From NCBI GenBank assembly GCA_910584125.1, contig CAJTXU010000034.1, positions 1 to 27,890 of the forward strand: 27,890 nt of DNA, written 5' to 3'. The stretch's first letter is position 1; the number at the start of each line of letters is the position of its first letter. Shown here one piece after another: positions 14,301 to 22,751 of the stretch. Origin of the DNA: an uncultured Muribaculaceae bacterium (GTDB lineage Bacteria > Bacteroidota > Bacteroidia > Bacteroidales > Muribaculaceae). The translations under genes were made by a program, and so were the position numbers. The notes under the pieces were generated by a model. The model was not told the DNA's origin, searched no databases, and was given only the letters and a program-made list of their open reading frames with translations.

Positions 14301-15599
14301 ATGAGAAACATATTCACCGCACTGGCCGCGCTGCTCATATTGGGCGGTTCGCTGACGGCCGAGGCCCAGCAGAGACGTCCGCAGGATTTCAAGGACCGTT
14401 ACAAACTCAAGGAAGCCGTGGTGCTCAGCCGCCACAACATCCGCTCGCCGCTGTCCGACAGCAAGAGCGCGCTGGGCCGCATGACCCCGCACGAATGGAA
14501 TGACTGGACGGCCGCAAAGAGCGAGCTCACGCTGCGCGGCGGCGTGCTCGAGACGCAGATGGGCCAGTACTTCCGCAAATGGGCCGTGGACGCGGGTCTC
14601 TTCCCCGAGAACTACGTGCCGACGGCCGACGACCTCAACGTGATAGCCAACTCGATGCAGCGCTGCATCGCCACGGCCCAGTATTTCTCGTCGGGCTTCA
14701 TGCCCGTGGGCGGCGTCGAGGTACGCCACCGCTACACCCCCTCGAAGATGGACCCGCTCTTCAACCCGCAGCTCACGAAGGTCAGCCCGGAGTTCGTCGA
14801 GCTGGCCATGGCCCAGATCAACGCCATGGGCGGCAAGAAGGGCCTGCGCGGCGTCAACGAGGCCCTGAAGCCCGACTACGACCTGATGACGGGCGTGCTC
14901 GACGTCAAGGACTCCCCCATGGCCAAGGCCTCCGACCCATATCTGAAGGCCATCGACAACTATGACACCGAAATCGTGCTCGAGAAGTTCAAGGAGCCGG
15001 CCATGAAGCCGGGCTCGGCGCTCAAGGAGCTCAACTCGGCCTCCGACGCCTTCATCCTGCAGTATTACGAGCAGCCCGACACGCTCAAGGCGGCGTTCGG
15101 CCACAAGCTGACGCGCGCCGACTGGGAACGCCTGGCCCACGTCAAGGACACCTATCAGGACGTGCTCTTCACGGCCCCGGCCGTGGCCACAAACGTGGCC
15201 TACCCGCTGGTGCAGTATATGTATGACGAGCTCCGCTCGCCCGACCGCCGCTTCACATTCCTCGTCGGCCACGACTCCAACCTCTCGGCCGTCGCCACCG
15301 CCCTCGGCGTCGAGGAATACGAGCTTCCGAACGCCATTGAAAAGAAGACCCCCATCGGTTCGAAGATCGTCATCGAGAAGTTCGAGGGCCCCGACGGCAA
15401 GGAATACGCCGACATAAACATCGTATACCAGTCGGTCGACCAGCTCCGTGACATGCAGCTTCTCGACCTCGACAACCCGCCGATGATCTATCCCCTCTCG
15501 CTCAAGGGTGTCGAGAAGAACGCCGACGGCCTCTACGACATGGCCGACGTCATGGGCGCCTTCGAGCGCGCCATCGCCGCCTACCAGGCCCTGCCCTGA
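14301..15599 (+). CDS. secreted histidine-type phosphatase (histidine acid phosphatase / phytase-like)
   Basis: 432 residues with a signal peptide (MRNIFTALAALLILGGSLTA, cleavage near EAQQ), so the enzyme acts in the periplasm or at the surface. The phosphate-binding motif is RHNIRSP at residues 44-50, a Bacteroidota variant of RHGxRxP in branch-2 histidine phosphatases, with His45 as the predicted nucleophile. The proton-donor motif HD is at residues 324-325 (FLVGHDSNLSAVATAL). Family members hydrolyse phosphomonoesters such as sugar phosphates or inositol phosphates; the substrate here cannot be told. The size is close to that of other family members. It diverges from a phosphate-type porin, consistent with releasing and importing phosphate. 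Translation from 14301 is set by the signal peptide. No hairpin terminator is seen before the tRNA-Arg promoter 40 bp on. Confidence 0.92.
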   Translation: MRNIFTALAALLILGGSLTAEAQQRRPQDFKDRYKLKEAVVLSRHNIRSPLSDSKSALGRMTPHEWNDWTAAKSELTLRGGVLETQMGQYFRKWAVDAGLFPENYVPTADDLNVIANSMQRCIATAQYFSSGFMPVGGVEVRHRYTPSKMDPLFNPQLTKVSPEFVELAMAQINAMGGKKGLRGVNEALKPDYDLMTGVLDVKDSPMAKASDPYLKAIDNYDTEIVLEKFKEPAMKPGSALKELNSASDAFILQYYEQPDTLKAAFGHKLTRADWERLAHVKDTYQDVLFTAPAVATNVAYPLVQYMYDELRSPDRRFTFLVGHDSNLSAVATALGVEEYELPNAIEKKTPIGSKIVIEKFEGPDGKEYADINIVYQSVDQLRDMQLLDLDNPPMIYPLSLKGVEKNADGLYDMADVMGAFERAIAAYQALP

Positions 15600-15637
15600 C
15601 GCCCGGAGCCTGAAAACGCACATATTCTGTCAAAAAA

Positions 15638-15668
15638 TTGGTCAGGATAAAAAATTTTATTAACTTTG
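15638..15668 (+). promoter_or_regulatory. promoter of tRNA-Arg
   Basis: TAACTTTG at 15661-15668 is a perfect -7 element. TTG at 15638-15640 stands 20 nt upstream as a partial -33 element. The tRNA starts 12 nt past the -7 box. Confidence 0.65.
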
Positions 15669-15680
15669 CGGAGCAAATGG

Positions 15681-15754
15681 GGTCCGGTAGCTCAGCTGGA
15701 TAGAGCATCTGCCTTCTAAGCAGACGGTCCCGCGTTCGAATCGCGGCCGGATCA
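15681..15754 (+). tRNA. tRNA-Arg (anticodon TCT)
   Basis: A complete 74-nt cloverleaf: acceptor GGTCCGG with CCGGATC (one G-T wobble), D-arm GCTC/GAGC, anticodon stem TCTGC/GCAGA with loop CTTCTAA (anticodon TCT, reading AGA), and T-arm CCGCG/CGCGG with loop TTCGAAT. The discriminator is A. CCA is not encoded. Confidence 0.97.
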
Positions 15755-15778
15755 CACCCTAATCCCAACCCAATCCCC

Positions 15779-15809
15779 GGAGGCTGGTCCTGACAAAGGG
15801 CCGGCCTCC
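15779..15809 (+). terminator. terminator of tRNA-Arg
   Basis: GGAGGCTGGTCC (15779-15790) pairs with GGGCCGGCCTCC (15798-15809) with two G-T wobbles around a 7-nt loop, followed by AACTTTTA. It lies 24 bp past the tRNA. Confidence 0.85.
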
Positions 15810-15878
15810 AACTTTTATGGTCTCGGACCGGGTCCGGACAATTAAAATCGTCGGTTTTCAAACTTTTTTGCCTGGAAA

Positions 15879-15910
15879 TTTTCTGCTTTGAGGAAAGAAT
15901 GTTAAATTTG
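15879..15910 (+). promoter_or_regulatory. probable promoter of the SDH/FRD operon
   Basis: TAAATTTG at 15903-15910 is a full -7 match. At the correct distance (20 nt) the -33 position reads TTTT instead of TTTG. The next gene, the cytochrome b subunit, starts at 16009, so the leader would be about 90 nt. Confidence 0.6.
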
Positions 15911-15924
15911 CAGAATCGGAGAGT

Positions 15925-15952
15925 CCGGCCCTCTTCCGGCTGAGGGGGCCGG
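15925..15952 (+). other. GC-rich hairpin in the SDH/FRD leader
   Basis: CCGGCC with CTC (15925-15933) can pair with GAG and GGCCGG (15942-15952, two G unpaired) just after the predicted transcription start. No T-run follows, so it is not a normal terminator. It may stabilise the mRNA 5' end or influence expression. Confidence 0.4.
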
Positions 15953-16008
15953 GCCGCGGTTCCACCGAGAAAAACCAAATCTAATCAAATAAATCAATTT
16001 CAACAGCT

Positions 16009-17058
16009 ATGTGGTTATCAAACTCATCTGTAGGACGAAAGATGGTAATGGCCCTCTCGGGCGCGTTCCTCGTCCTATTCGTAACATTCCACTGTTTGAT
16101 GAACGCTGTGGCGATCTGCTGGCCGGCCGCCTATAACTCGGTATGCGAGTTCCTGGGCGCCAACTGGTACGCCCTGGGGGCTTCGGCAATCCTCGCCCTC
16201 TTCGTTCTCATACACATCGTCTACGCTGTGATGCTGACCCTGCAGAACCGCAAGGCCCGCGGCAACAAGCGCTACAGCATCGCCGTGAAGCCGTCGTCGG
16301 TCGAGTGGTCGTCGCAGAACATGCTCGTGCTCGGCATCGTGATCCTCGCCTTCCTGGTGGTGCACCTCATCCAGTTCTGGGCGAAGATGCAGCTCCAGGA
16401 GATCCGCGGAGCCGACGAGATGCTGCCCCCGGCAGCCGGCACGCTCTTCCTGCAGCAGGCCTTCGAGCTCCCCTGGACGCTCATCGTCTACGGCATCGGC
16501 TTCCTCGCCCTCTGGTTCCACCTCAACCACGGCTTCTGGTCGATGTTCCAGTCGATCGGCTGGAACAACACCAACTGGATGCCCCGCCTCAAGAAGATCG
16601 GCCTCTGGTGGACGACCATCGTCGTGGCTCTCTTCTTCGCCGAGGGCATCGTATTCACGGTCAAGGCTCACGAGAAGTTCTACCTCACCGACGAGACCCT
16701 GCGCGAGCAGTACAAGGACATGATCATCCCGATGCTCGAGAAGGACTTCGGTCCTGACGCCGCCCAGATGACGAGCCAGATCAAGGTGCTTCCCTACGGC
16801 AACGTGTCGATGGGCCTGCGCCAGATGGCCGGCAACATCAACATGCAGCTCGACCAGATGACCGACAAGAAGACCGGCGAGTTCAACGCCGAGGTCAAGA
16901 AGATGATCCAGGAGAATCCGCAGCTCGAGCAGCAGTTCAACGACCTCCGCAAGCAGTCGAAGGCCCTGAACAACGTGGTCAACCTCTTCGACTACCTTGA
17001 GTCGAGCGACAACGAACCCAAACAAATGATGCCTCCCAGCATGGGCGGTGCTTATTAA
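16009..17058 (+). CDS. sdhC: succinate dehydrogenase/fumarate reductase cytochrome b subunit with long C-terminal extension
   Basis: 349 residues. Five membrane segments (about 12-33, 51-76, 105-125, 154-184 and 197-221) match the single-subunit, di-haem b type anchor (Bacillus SdhC / Wolinella FrdC class). Candidate haem ligands are the His in VTFHCLMN, LIHIVY, LVVHLIQFW and WFHLNHGFW. The subunit anchors the flavoprotein and Fe-S subunits and exchanges electrons with menaquinone; in gut Bacteroidales the complex mainly reduces fumarate. Bacteroides homologues, from memory, are about 225-230 residues and end soon after helix V. Here about 128 further residues follow (222-349), hydrophilic and helix-rich (REQYKDMIIPMLEKDFG, NPQLEQQFNDLRKQSKALNN), ending in a Pro/Met/Gly tail. 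The frame is uninterrupted and the next gene starts 8 nt after the stop, so the extension is real. First gene of a three-gene operon. Confidence 0.93.
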   Translation: MWLSNSSVGRKMVMALSGAFLVLFVTFHCLMNAVAICWPAAYNSVCEFLGANWYALGASAILALFVLIHIVYAVMLTLQNRKARGNKRYSIAVKPSSVEWSSQNMLVLGIVILAFLVVHLIQFWAKMQLQEIRGADEMLPPAAGTLFLQQAFELPWTLIVYGIGFLALWFHLNHGFWSMFQSIGWNNTNWMPRLKKIGLWWTTIVVALFFAEGIVFTVKAHEKFYLTDETLREQYKDMIIPMLEKDFGPDAAQMTSQIKVLPYGNVSMGLRQMAGNINMQLDQMTDKKTGEFNAEVKKMIQENPQLEQQFNDLRKQSKALNNVVNLFDYLESSDNEPKQMMPPSMGGAY

Positions 17059-17066
17059 AAATCGGC

Positions 17067-19109
<2,043 letters not shown>

Positions 19110-19121
19110 GGAATATCAGCT

Positions 19122-19880
19122 ATGGAAGATAAGATAATGAAAGTCAATCTCAGGGTCTGGCGCCAGGCCGGCCCTAAGGCCCAGGGAGGTTTCGTGACTT
19201 ATAGCGACGTCGAGACCACTCCCGACACCTCCTTTCTCGAGACCCTCGACATCCTCAACGAGTCTCTGATCGAGAAGGGCGAGGAACCGATCGTGTTCGA
19301 CCACGACTGCCGCGAGGGTATCTGCGGCATGTGCTCACTCTATATCAACGGGCATCCGCACGGTCCGGCCACGGCGGCCACCACGTGCCAGCTCTACATG
19401 CGCCGCTTCCGCAACGGCGAGACGATCACCGTCGAGCCGTGGCGTTCCGCCGCGTTCCCGGTGATCAAGGACCTGATGGTCGACCGCAACGCGTTCGACA
19501 AGATCCAGCAGGCGGGCGGCTACGTGTCGTTCAACTGCGGCGGCGCTCAGGACGCCAACAGTCTGCCGATCTCGAAGGTCCAGGCCGACGAGGCCATGGA
19601 CTCGGCGAGCTGCATCGGCTGCGGTGCCTGCGTGGCGGCCTGCAAGAACGGTTCGGCGATGCTATTCGTGTCGGCCAAAATCAACCAGCTGTCGCGTCTG
19701 CCCCAGGGCGCCGTGGAGAGAGACCGCCGCGCGCTGGCCATGGTGGCCAAGATGGACGAGCTCGGATTCGGCAACTGCACCAACACGGGCGCATGCTCGG
19801 CCGAGTGCCCCAAGAGCGTCAAGATGGCCAACATCGCTCGCATGAACCGCGAGTTCATCGCCGCGAAATGCCGAAAATAA
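19122..19880 (+). CDS. sdhB: succinate dehydrogenase/fumarate reductase iron-sulfur subunit
   Basis: 252 residues carrying electrons between flavoprotein and cytochrome b. The [2Fe-2S] ligands are C63, C68, C71 and C89 (DCREGICGMC and TTCQLY). The ferredoxin-like half has C164, C167, C170 and C174 (CIGCGACVAACKNG) and C219, C225 and C229 (CTNTGACSAECPKSV), giving the [4Fe-4S] and [3Fe-4S] centres. The start at 19122 (MEDKIMK) is the first ATG after the sdhA stop; a second Met six codons on is possible. Last gene of the operon. Its TAA stop already lies in the AT-rich heptad array that follows, and a hairpin at 19998-20041 probably ends transcription. Confidence 0.98.
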   Translation: MEDKIMKVNLRVWRQAGPKAQGGFVTYSDVETTPDTSFLETLDILNESLIEKGEEPIVFDHDCREGICGMCSLYINGHPHGPATAATTCQLYMRRFRNGETITVEPWRSAAFPVIKDLMVDRNAFDKIQQAGGYVSFNCGGAQDANSLPISKVQADEAMDSASCIGCGACVAACKNGSAMLFVSAKINQLSRLPQGAVERDRRALAMVAKMDELGFGNCTNTGACSAECPKSVKMANIARMNREFIAAKCRK

Positions 19881-19989
19881 GTATAAATAAGTATTAAGTA
19901 ATAAGTAATACGGGCTTGTTAAGTAATAAGTAATAGGTAATAAGTAATACGGGCTTATTAAGTATTATGTATTAAGTATTAAGTATTAC
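19877..19989 (+). repeat. left heptanucleotide array (AAGTAAT) with ACGGGCTTRTT punctuation
   Basis: From the sdhB stop onward the sequence is built of 7-bp units AAGTAAT or AAGTATT. It is interrupted by ACGGGCTTGTT (19910-19920) and ACGGGCTTATT (19949-19959), which are 39 bp apart. Later units include AAGTATT and ATGTATT. The same units appear in reverse orientation at 20475-20560 on the other side of the four-helix-bundle gene. Confidence 0.88.
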
Positions 19990-19997
19990 AGTCAATC

Positions 19998-20041
19998 AAT
20001 AAAAATGGATGTAAACTTTTCAGTTTACATCCATTTTTATT
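19998..20041. terminator. perfect 19-bp hairpin, probable bidirectional terminator
   Basis: Positions 19998-20016 and 20023-20041 are perfect reverse complements around a TTTTCA loop; the core arms are ATGGATGTAAAC and GTTTACATCCAT. A-runs on the left and T-runs on the right allow termination in both directions, serving sdhB (+) and the four-helix-bundle gene (-). It could instead be part of the cassette. Confidence 0.85.
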
Positions 20042-20072
20042 CTTTACAGCTGTTTGTTCGATTCTTTTATAC

Positions 20073-20426
20073 CTACTTGCCTTTGCCGACAGACTTTAGT
20101 CTCTTAATGACCGATATTAGGAGCTTAATAAGTTCTTCGCAATCTTGCGCGATAGATATATACTCTCGTTCTCCAATAAAGCCACCCTTGAATAAAATGA
20201 CAAGCCAATATTTGGTTTCCGACGCTTCTTTCAAGGATATGGCAAGCTTGTGAATCATGTCATCCCTGCTCTCGGCAAATTTTGCTTCGGCTATGTTTGC
20301 TCCGATGGATGTACCGGAGCGGAGAATCTGCTTACTCATCACATAGTCTCCATTATTACAAAGGTATTTGTGAAGATTTATAATACGCAATGCAAACGCC
20401 TCCGCCTTTTCCTGTTTAGCATCCAT
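20073..20426 (-). CDS. four-helix-bundle protein of the 23S rRNA intervening-sequence (S23/IVP) family
   Basis: 117 residues, cytosolic, all-helical. Family signatures are ILRSGTSIGANIAEAKFAES and KLAISLKEASETKYWLVILF, matching the PF05635/TIGR02436 type. Such proteins were first found encoded in insertions of 23S rRNA genes and are related to the Avd accessory protein of diversity-generating retroelements; most occur as free-standing genes of unknown role. No reverse transcriptase or variable-repeat gene is visible in this window. The Lys/Arg-rich C-terminus (VIKRLKSVGKGK) suggests nucleic-acid contact, by inference. The gene is more AT-rich than its neighbours and lies between heptad arrays of opposite orientation, which suggests it arrived as a unit. 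No clear promoter is seen at 20427-20475. Confidence 0.92.
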   Translation of the reverse strand: MDAKQEKAEAFALRIINLHKYLCNNGDYVMSKQILRSGTSIGANIAEAKFAESRDDMIHKLAISLKEASETKYWLVILFKGGFIGEREYISIAQDCEELIKLLISVIKRLKSVGKGK

Positions 20427-20474
20427 ACTTCCAACTTCTTATATTCTATTTTTTATTTGATTTTTTATAGAGTC

Positions 20475-20560
20475 CTCCCGTATTACTTCATACTTATTAC
20501 TTATTACTTTCAAAGCCCTCCCGTATTACTTCTTACTTAATACTTTTTACTTTTACTCTT
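20475..20560 (-). repeat. right heptanucleotide array, inverted relative to the left one
   Basis: CCTCCCGTATTACTTC occurs at 20475-20490 and again at 20518-20533, 43 bp apart, each followed by heptads such as TACTTAT and TACTTAT/TACTTTC. Read on the minus strand this is AAGTAAT units followed by ACGGG, the same order as in the left array. The array overlaps the last codons and the stop of the lipoprotein gene ending at 20537. Confidence 0.85.
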
Positions 20561-22495
20561 GTCATTGGGATCGAAGGGATTGCGCGTCGGGTCGAAGATC
20601 TCGTCTTCGTCCTCGTCCTCGTCAGCGTTCTCGGCGTTGCGGCTGCGGTTGCGGCTGCTGGCCGGCTTGTTCTTGGTCACAGCCATAGGCTTCATCATAT
20701 CGACCGGAGTGTCGAACACCGCCCACTGCTCCTCCTTGTCCCAGTTCTTCTTGATGCTCACCGCCTTCGGATAGTAATACACCACCTCGGGCTGCTGCCC
20801 CGTCAGGTAGTTGCCCGTGTCGTACTCGCCGTTGCCGTTGGCGTCGACCACCACACGCGCATAATACCTGCCCGGCGCAAGGAACGGGAAGAAGGCGTCG
20901 CCCCCCTCCACCGGAGCCGTGCGCTTCACGGCGTCCGAACCGTCCAGCAGTTCGACGAACGCCGGTACCCCGCCCAGTCCCGTGAGATGGAACAGCAGCG
21001 AGCAGTAGTCGCCCGTCTGCTTCACCGTCAGGTCATGGCTCAGCGGCAGCGTCGGCAGCCCATGGATGTCGGTCGCCGCCAGCGAGTCGATCTCCAGCCT
21101 GTATTTCGCGCCATACTCCCACGGATACTCCACGGCGAAGCGCCGCGGCTGCAGCGTGTCGGGCACCGTCACGCGCGGCGCGCCCGCCACAGGGCGGTAG
21201 AGCGTGTCGACCAGCACCGACAGATGCACCGCCGCCGTGTCGAAACGCTCCAGCGGCGTCGCCGACTCCAGCAGCAGCGGCAGATTCACCTCCTGCTGCG
21301 TGCCCGACTTCACCTCGAACCTCGTCGTGATGGCCGCGATCGAGTCGGCCGCGCTGACGCGCCTCTTCTGCTTCGACGGCTTCGTCTTCACGCGGCGGGT
21401 GATGAACTCAAGCGTGTCAGCCGCCGCCGTCCTGACAAGGTTCTGGTCAGAACGCGTGTAGGCCACGCGCAGACGCAGCGTGTCCTCGCGCATAAGTTCC
21501 GGCCGCAGCCACCACACCAGCGAGTCGAGCCCCTCGGAGGCCTCCGGCACGCCCGGCGAGCGCATCCCCGGACGCCCCAGCACCTCGATGTCGGGCAGCG
21601 ACTCGGCCCGCGCGTTGAACTTCAGGAAGACCCGCGTCGAGTCCAGGCGCTCGTGCTTCGAGAGATACTGCTGGCGCAGGCCCGAGTTGAACGAGCGCAG
21701 CACGACGTCGTTGGGCATGAACTGCGTGCGGGCGCGCTCCACCACCGTGTCCACGGCGCCCGTCAGCGTGTTGTAGACCGTATCGAAGGCCACGGCCGCC
21801 CGCGACGTCGGCGAGACCGTCACGTCGAGGAAGGCCATGTCTTCCTCGGGCGACGAATAGCGGTAGTCGTTGTCGTTGTCGCCAAGGGCGAACACGCGGT
21901 ACGTGCCGGGAGCCAGACCGCGGATGGTGAAGCGGCCGCGGTCGTCGGTGCGGGCCACGCGCAGCAGCGGCCTCGACGTGAAGGCAGAGTCGCTGAGGTC
22001 GGCATGCACGCCGACGAGCATCCCCTGCTGCGGCTCGAGGGCTCGCGCCGAGAGCACGCGGCCCGCCACGCGCAGCGAGTCGAGCGTCGGCCCGGTCGAG
22101 AAAGTGTAGGTGAAGCCCTGCAGCTTGTTGCCCTCGTTGTTGTCCTCGATGGCGTCGGCGAAGTCGACGGTATAGGTCGTGGCCGGCGCCAGCGAGTCGA
22201 ATTCGATGTGGACGCGGCGCCCCGCCGACGTCACGCGCGGCATCGTGCCCGCAGGCGACACCGCCACCTTCTGGAAGGCGTCCTTGACGTTCACCAGCTC
22301 GTCGAAGGTCAGGGTCATCGACGTCTGCGTCACGTCCAGGGCCCCCTGCGGCGGGTTGGCCGAGACGAAACGCGGCGGCTCCTCGTCGCGCGGGCCCCCC
22401 GACGGAGTGCCCATCCGGGCGCATGACGCCATGCAGAGCAGCGCGGCTCCGAACGCCCCCACAAGCCCCGGAAGCATATTTGATTTTCGTGCCAT
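20537..22495 (-). CDS. Ig-like domain lipoprotein conserved in Bacteroidota
   Basis: About 652 residues from MARKSNMLPG (22495). A start ten codons upstream (22525) is open but gives a less usual signal peptide. A lipobox LLCMASC places the lipidated Cys near residue 25, followed by RMGTPSGGPRDEEPPRF, a typical mature start of this family. Residues about 30-135 form a bacterial Ig-like (SbsA-type) domain (VSANPPQGALDVTQTSMTLT, FADAIEDNNEGNKLQGFTY). A carboxypeptidase-regulatory-like beta block follows (DRGRFTIRGLAPGTYRVFAL, then GDNDNDYRYSS). Near the C-terminus are a conserved block (VDANGNGEYDTGNYLTGQQP) and an acidic run (DEDEDEDEIFD). It is probably periplasmic or surface exposed and structural; function unknown. 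The final codons S-K-K-Y and the stop are made of heptad-array sequence, so the C-terminus may have been reshaped by the repeat. Confidence 0.87.
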   Translation of the reverse strand: MARKSNMLPGLVGAFGAALLCMASCARMGTPSGGPRDEEPPRFVSANPPQGALDVTQTSMTLTFDELVNVKDAFQKVAVSPAGTMPRVTSAGRRVHIEFDSLAPATTYTVDFADAIEDNNEGNKLQGFTYTFSTGPTLDSLRVAGRVLSARALEPQQGMLVGVHADLSDSAFTSRPLLRVARTDDRGRFTIRGLAPGTYRVFALGDNDNDYRYSSPEEDMAFLDVTVSPTSRAAVAFDTVYNTLTGAVDTVVERARTQFMPNDVVLRSFNSGLRQQYLSKHERLDSTRVFLKFNARAESLPDIEVLGRPGMRSPGVPEASEGLDSLVWWLRPELMREDTLRLRVAYTRSDQNLVRTAAADTLEFITRRVKTKPSKQKRRVSAADSIAAITTRFEVKSGTQQEVNLPLLLESATPLERFDTAAVHLSVLVDTLYRPVAGAPRVTVPDTLQPRRFAVEYPWEYGAKYRLEIDSLAATDIHGLPTLPLSHDLTVKQTGDYCSLLFHLTGLGGVPAFVELLDGSDAVKRTAPVEGGDAFFPFLAPGRYYARVVVDANGNGEYDTGNYLTGQQPEVVYYYPKAVSIKKNWDKEEQWAVFDTPVDMMKPMAVTKNKPASSRNRSRNAENADEDEDEDEIFDPTRNPFDPNDKSKSKKY

Positions 22496-22581
22496 TTTCA
22501 CTCGGTAATCTGTTACAGACATCAAAAATAAGCAAAATAATTGATAAAATCACCTATAAAAAGAAAATTTGTAACTCCATA

Positions 22582-22614
22582 TTGCAGAAAGCTCAAAAAA
22601 AAGAGGTATATTTG
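22582..22614 (+). promoter_or_regulatory. probable promoter of secDF
   Basis: TATATTTG at 22607-22614 is a full -7 match. The best -33 is TTG at 22582-22584 with a 22-nt spacer, longer than usual. The leader to the ATG at 22752 is about 125 nt and GC-rich, with small hairpins such as CCCCGAAGGGG near 22638. Confidence 0.6.
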
Positions 22615-22751
22615 CAAGCTGAAAGGTAGTATCGCCCCCGAAGGGGTGAGTCTTCTTGTTGCGCGACCGCGCGCGCAGCCCCCTCCGGGGCCGCCCGCGA
22701 GGCCTTGTATACGTCAATAAAAAAACAAATAAATAAATTACAACAAAACAA

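Noticed and set aside
20073..20426. Diversity-generating retroelement (Avd-like protein)
   Set aside because: The four-helix-bundle protein is related in fold to Avd, but no reverse transcriptase, template repeat or variable target gene is visible in the window.
19877..20560. CRISPR array
   Set aside because: Repeats are 7-bp tandem units with no regular unique spacers and no cas genes nearby.
19877..20560. Insertion sequence with transposase
   Set aside because: The only gene inside is the S23/IVP protein; no transposase motif or target-site duplication could be recognised.
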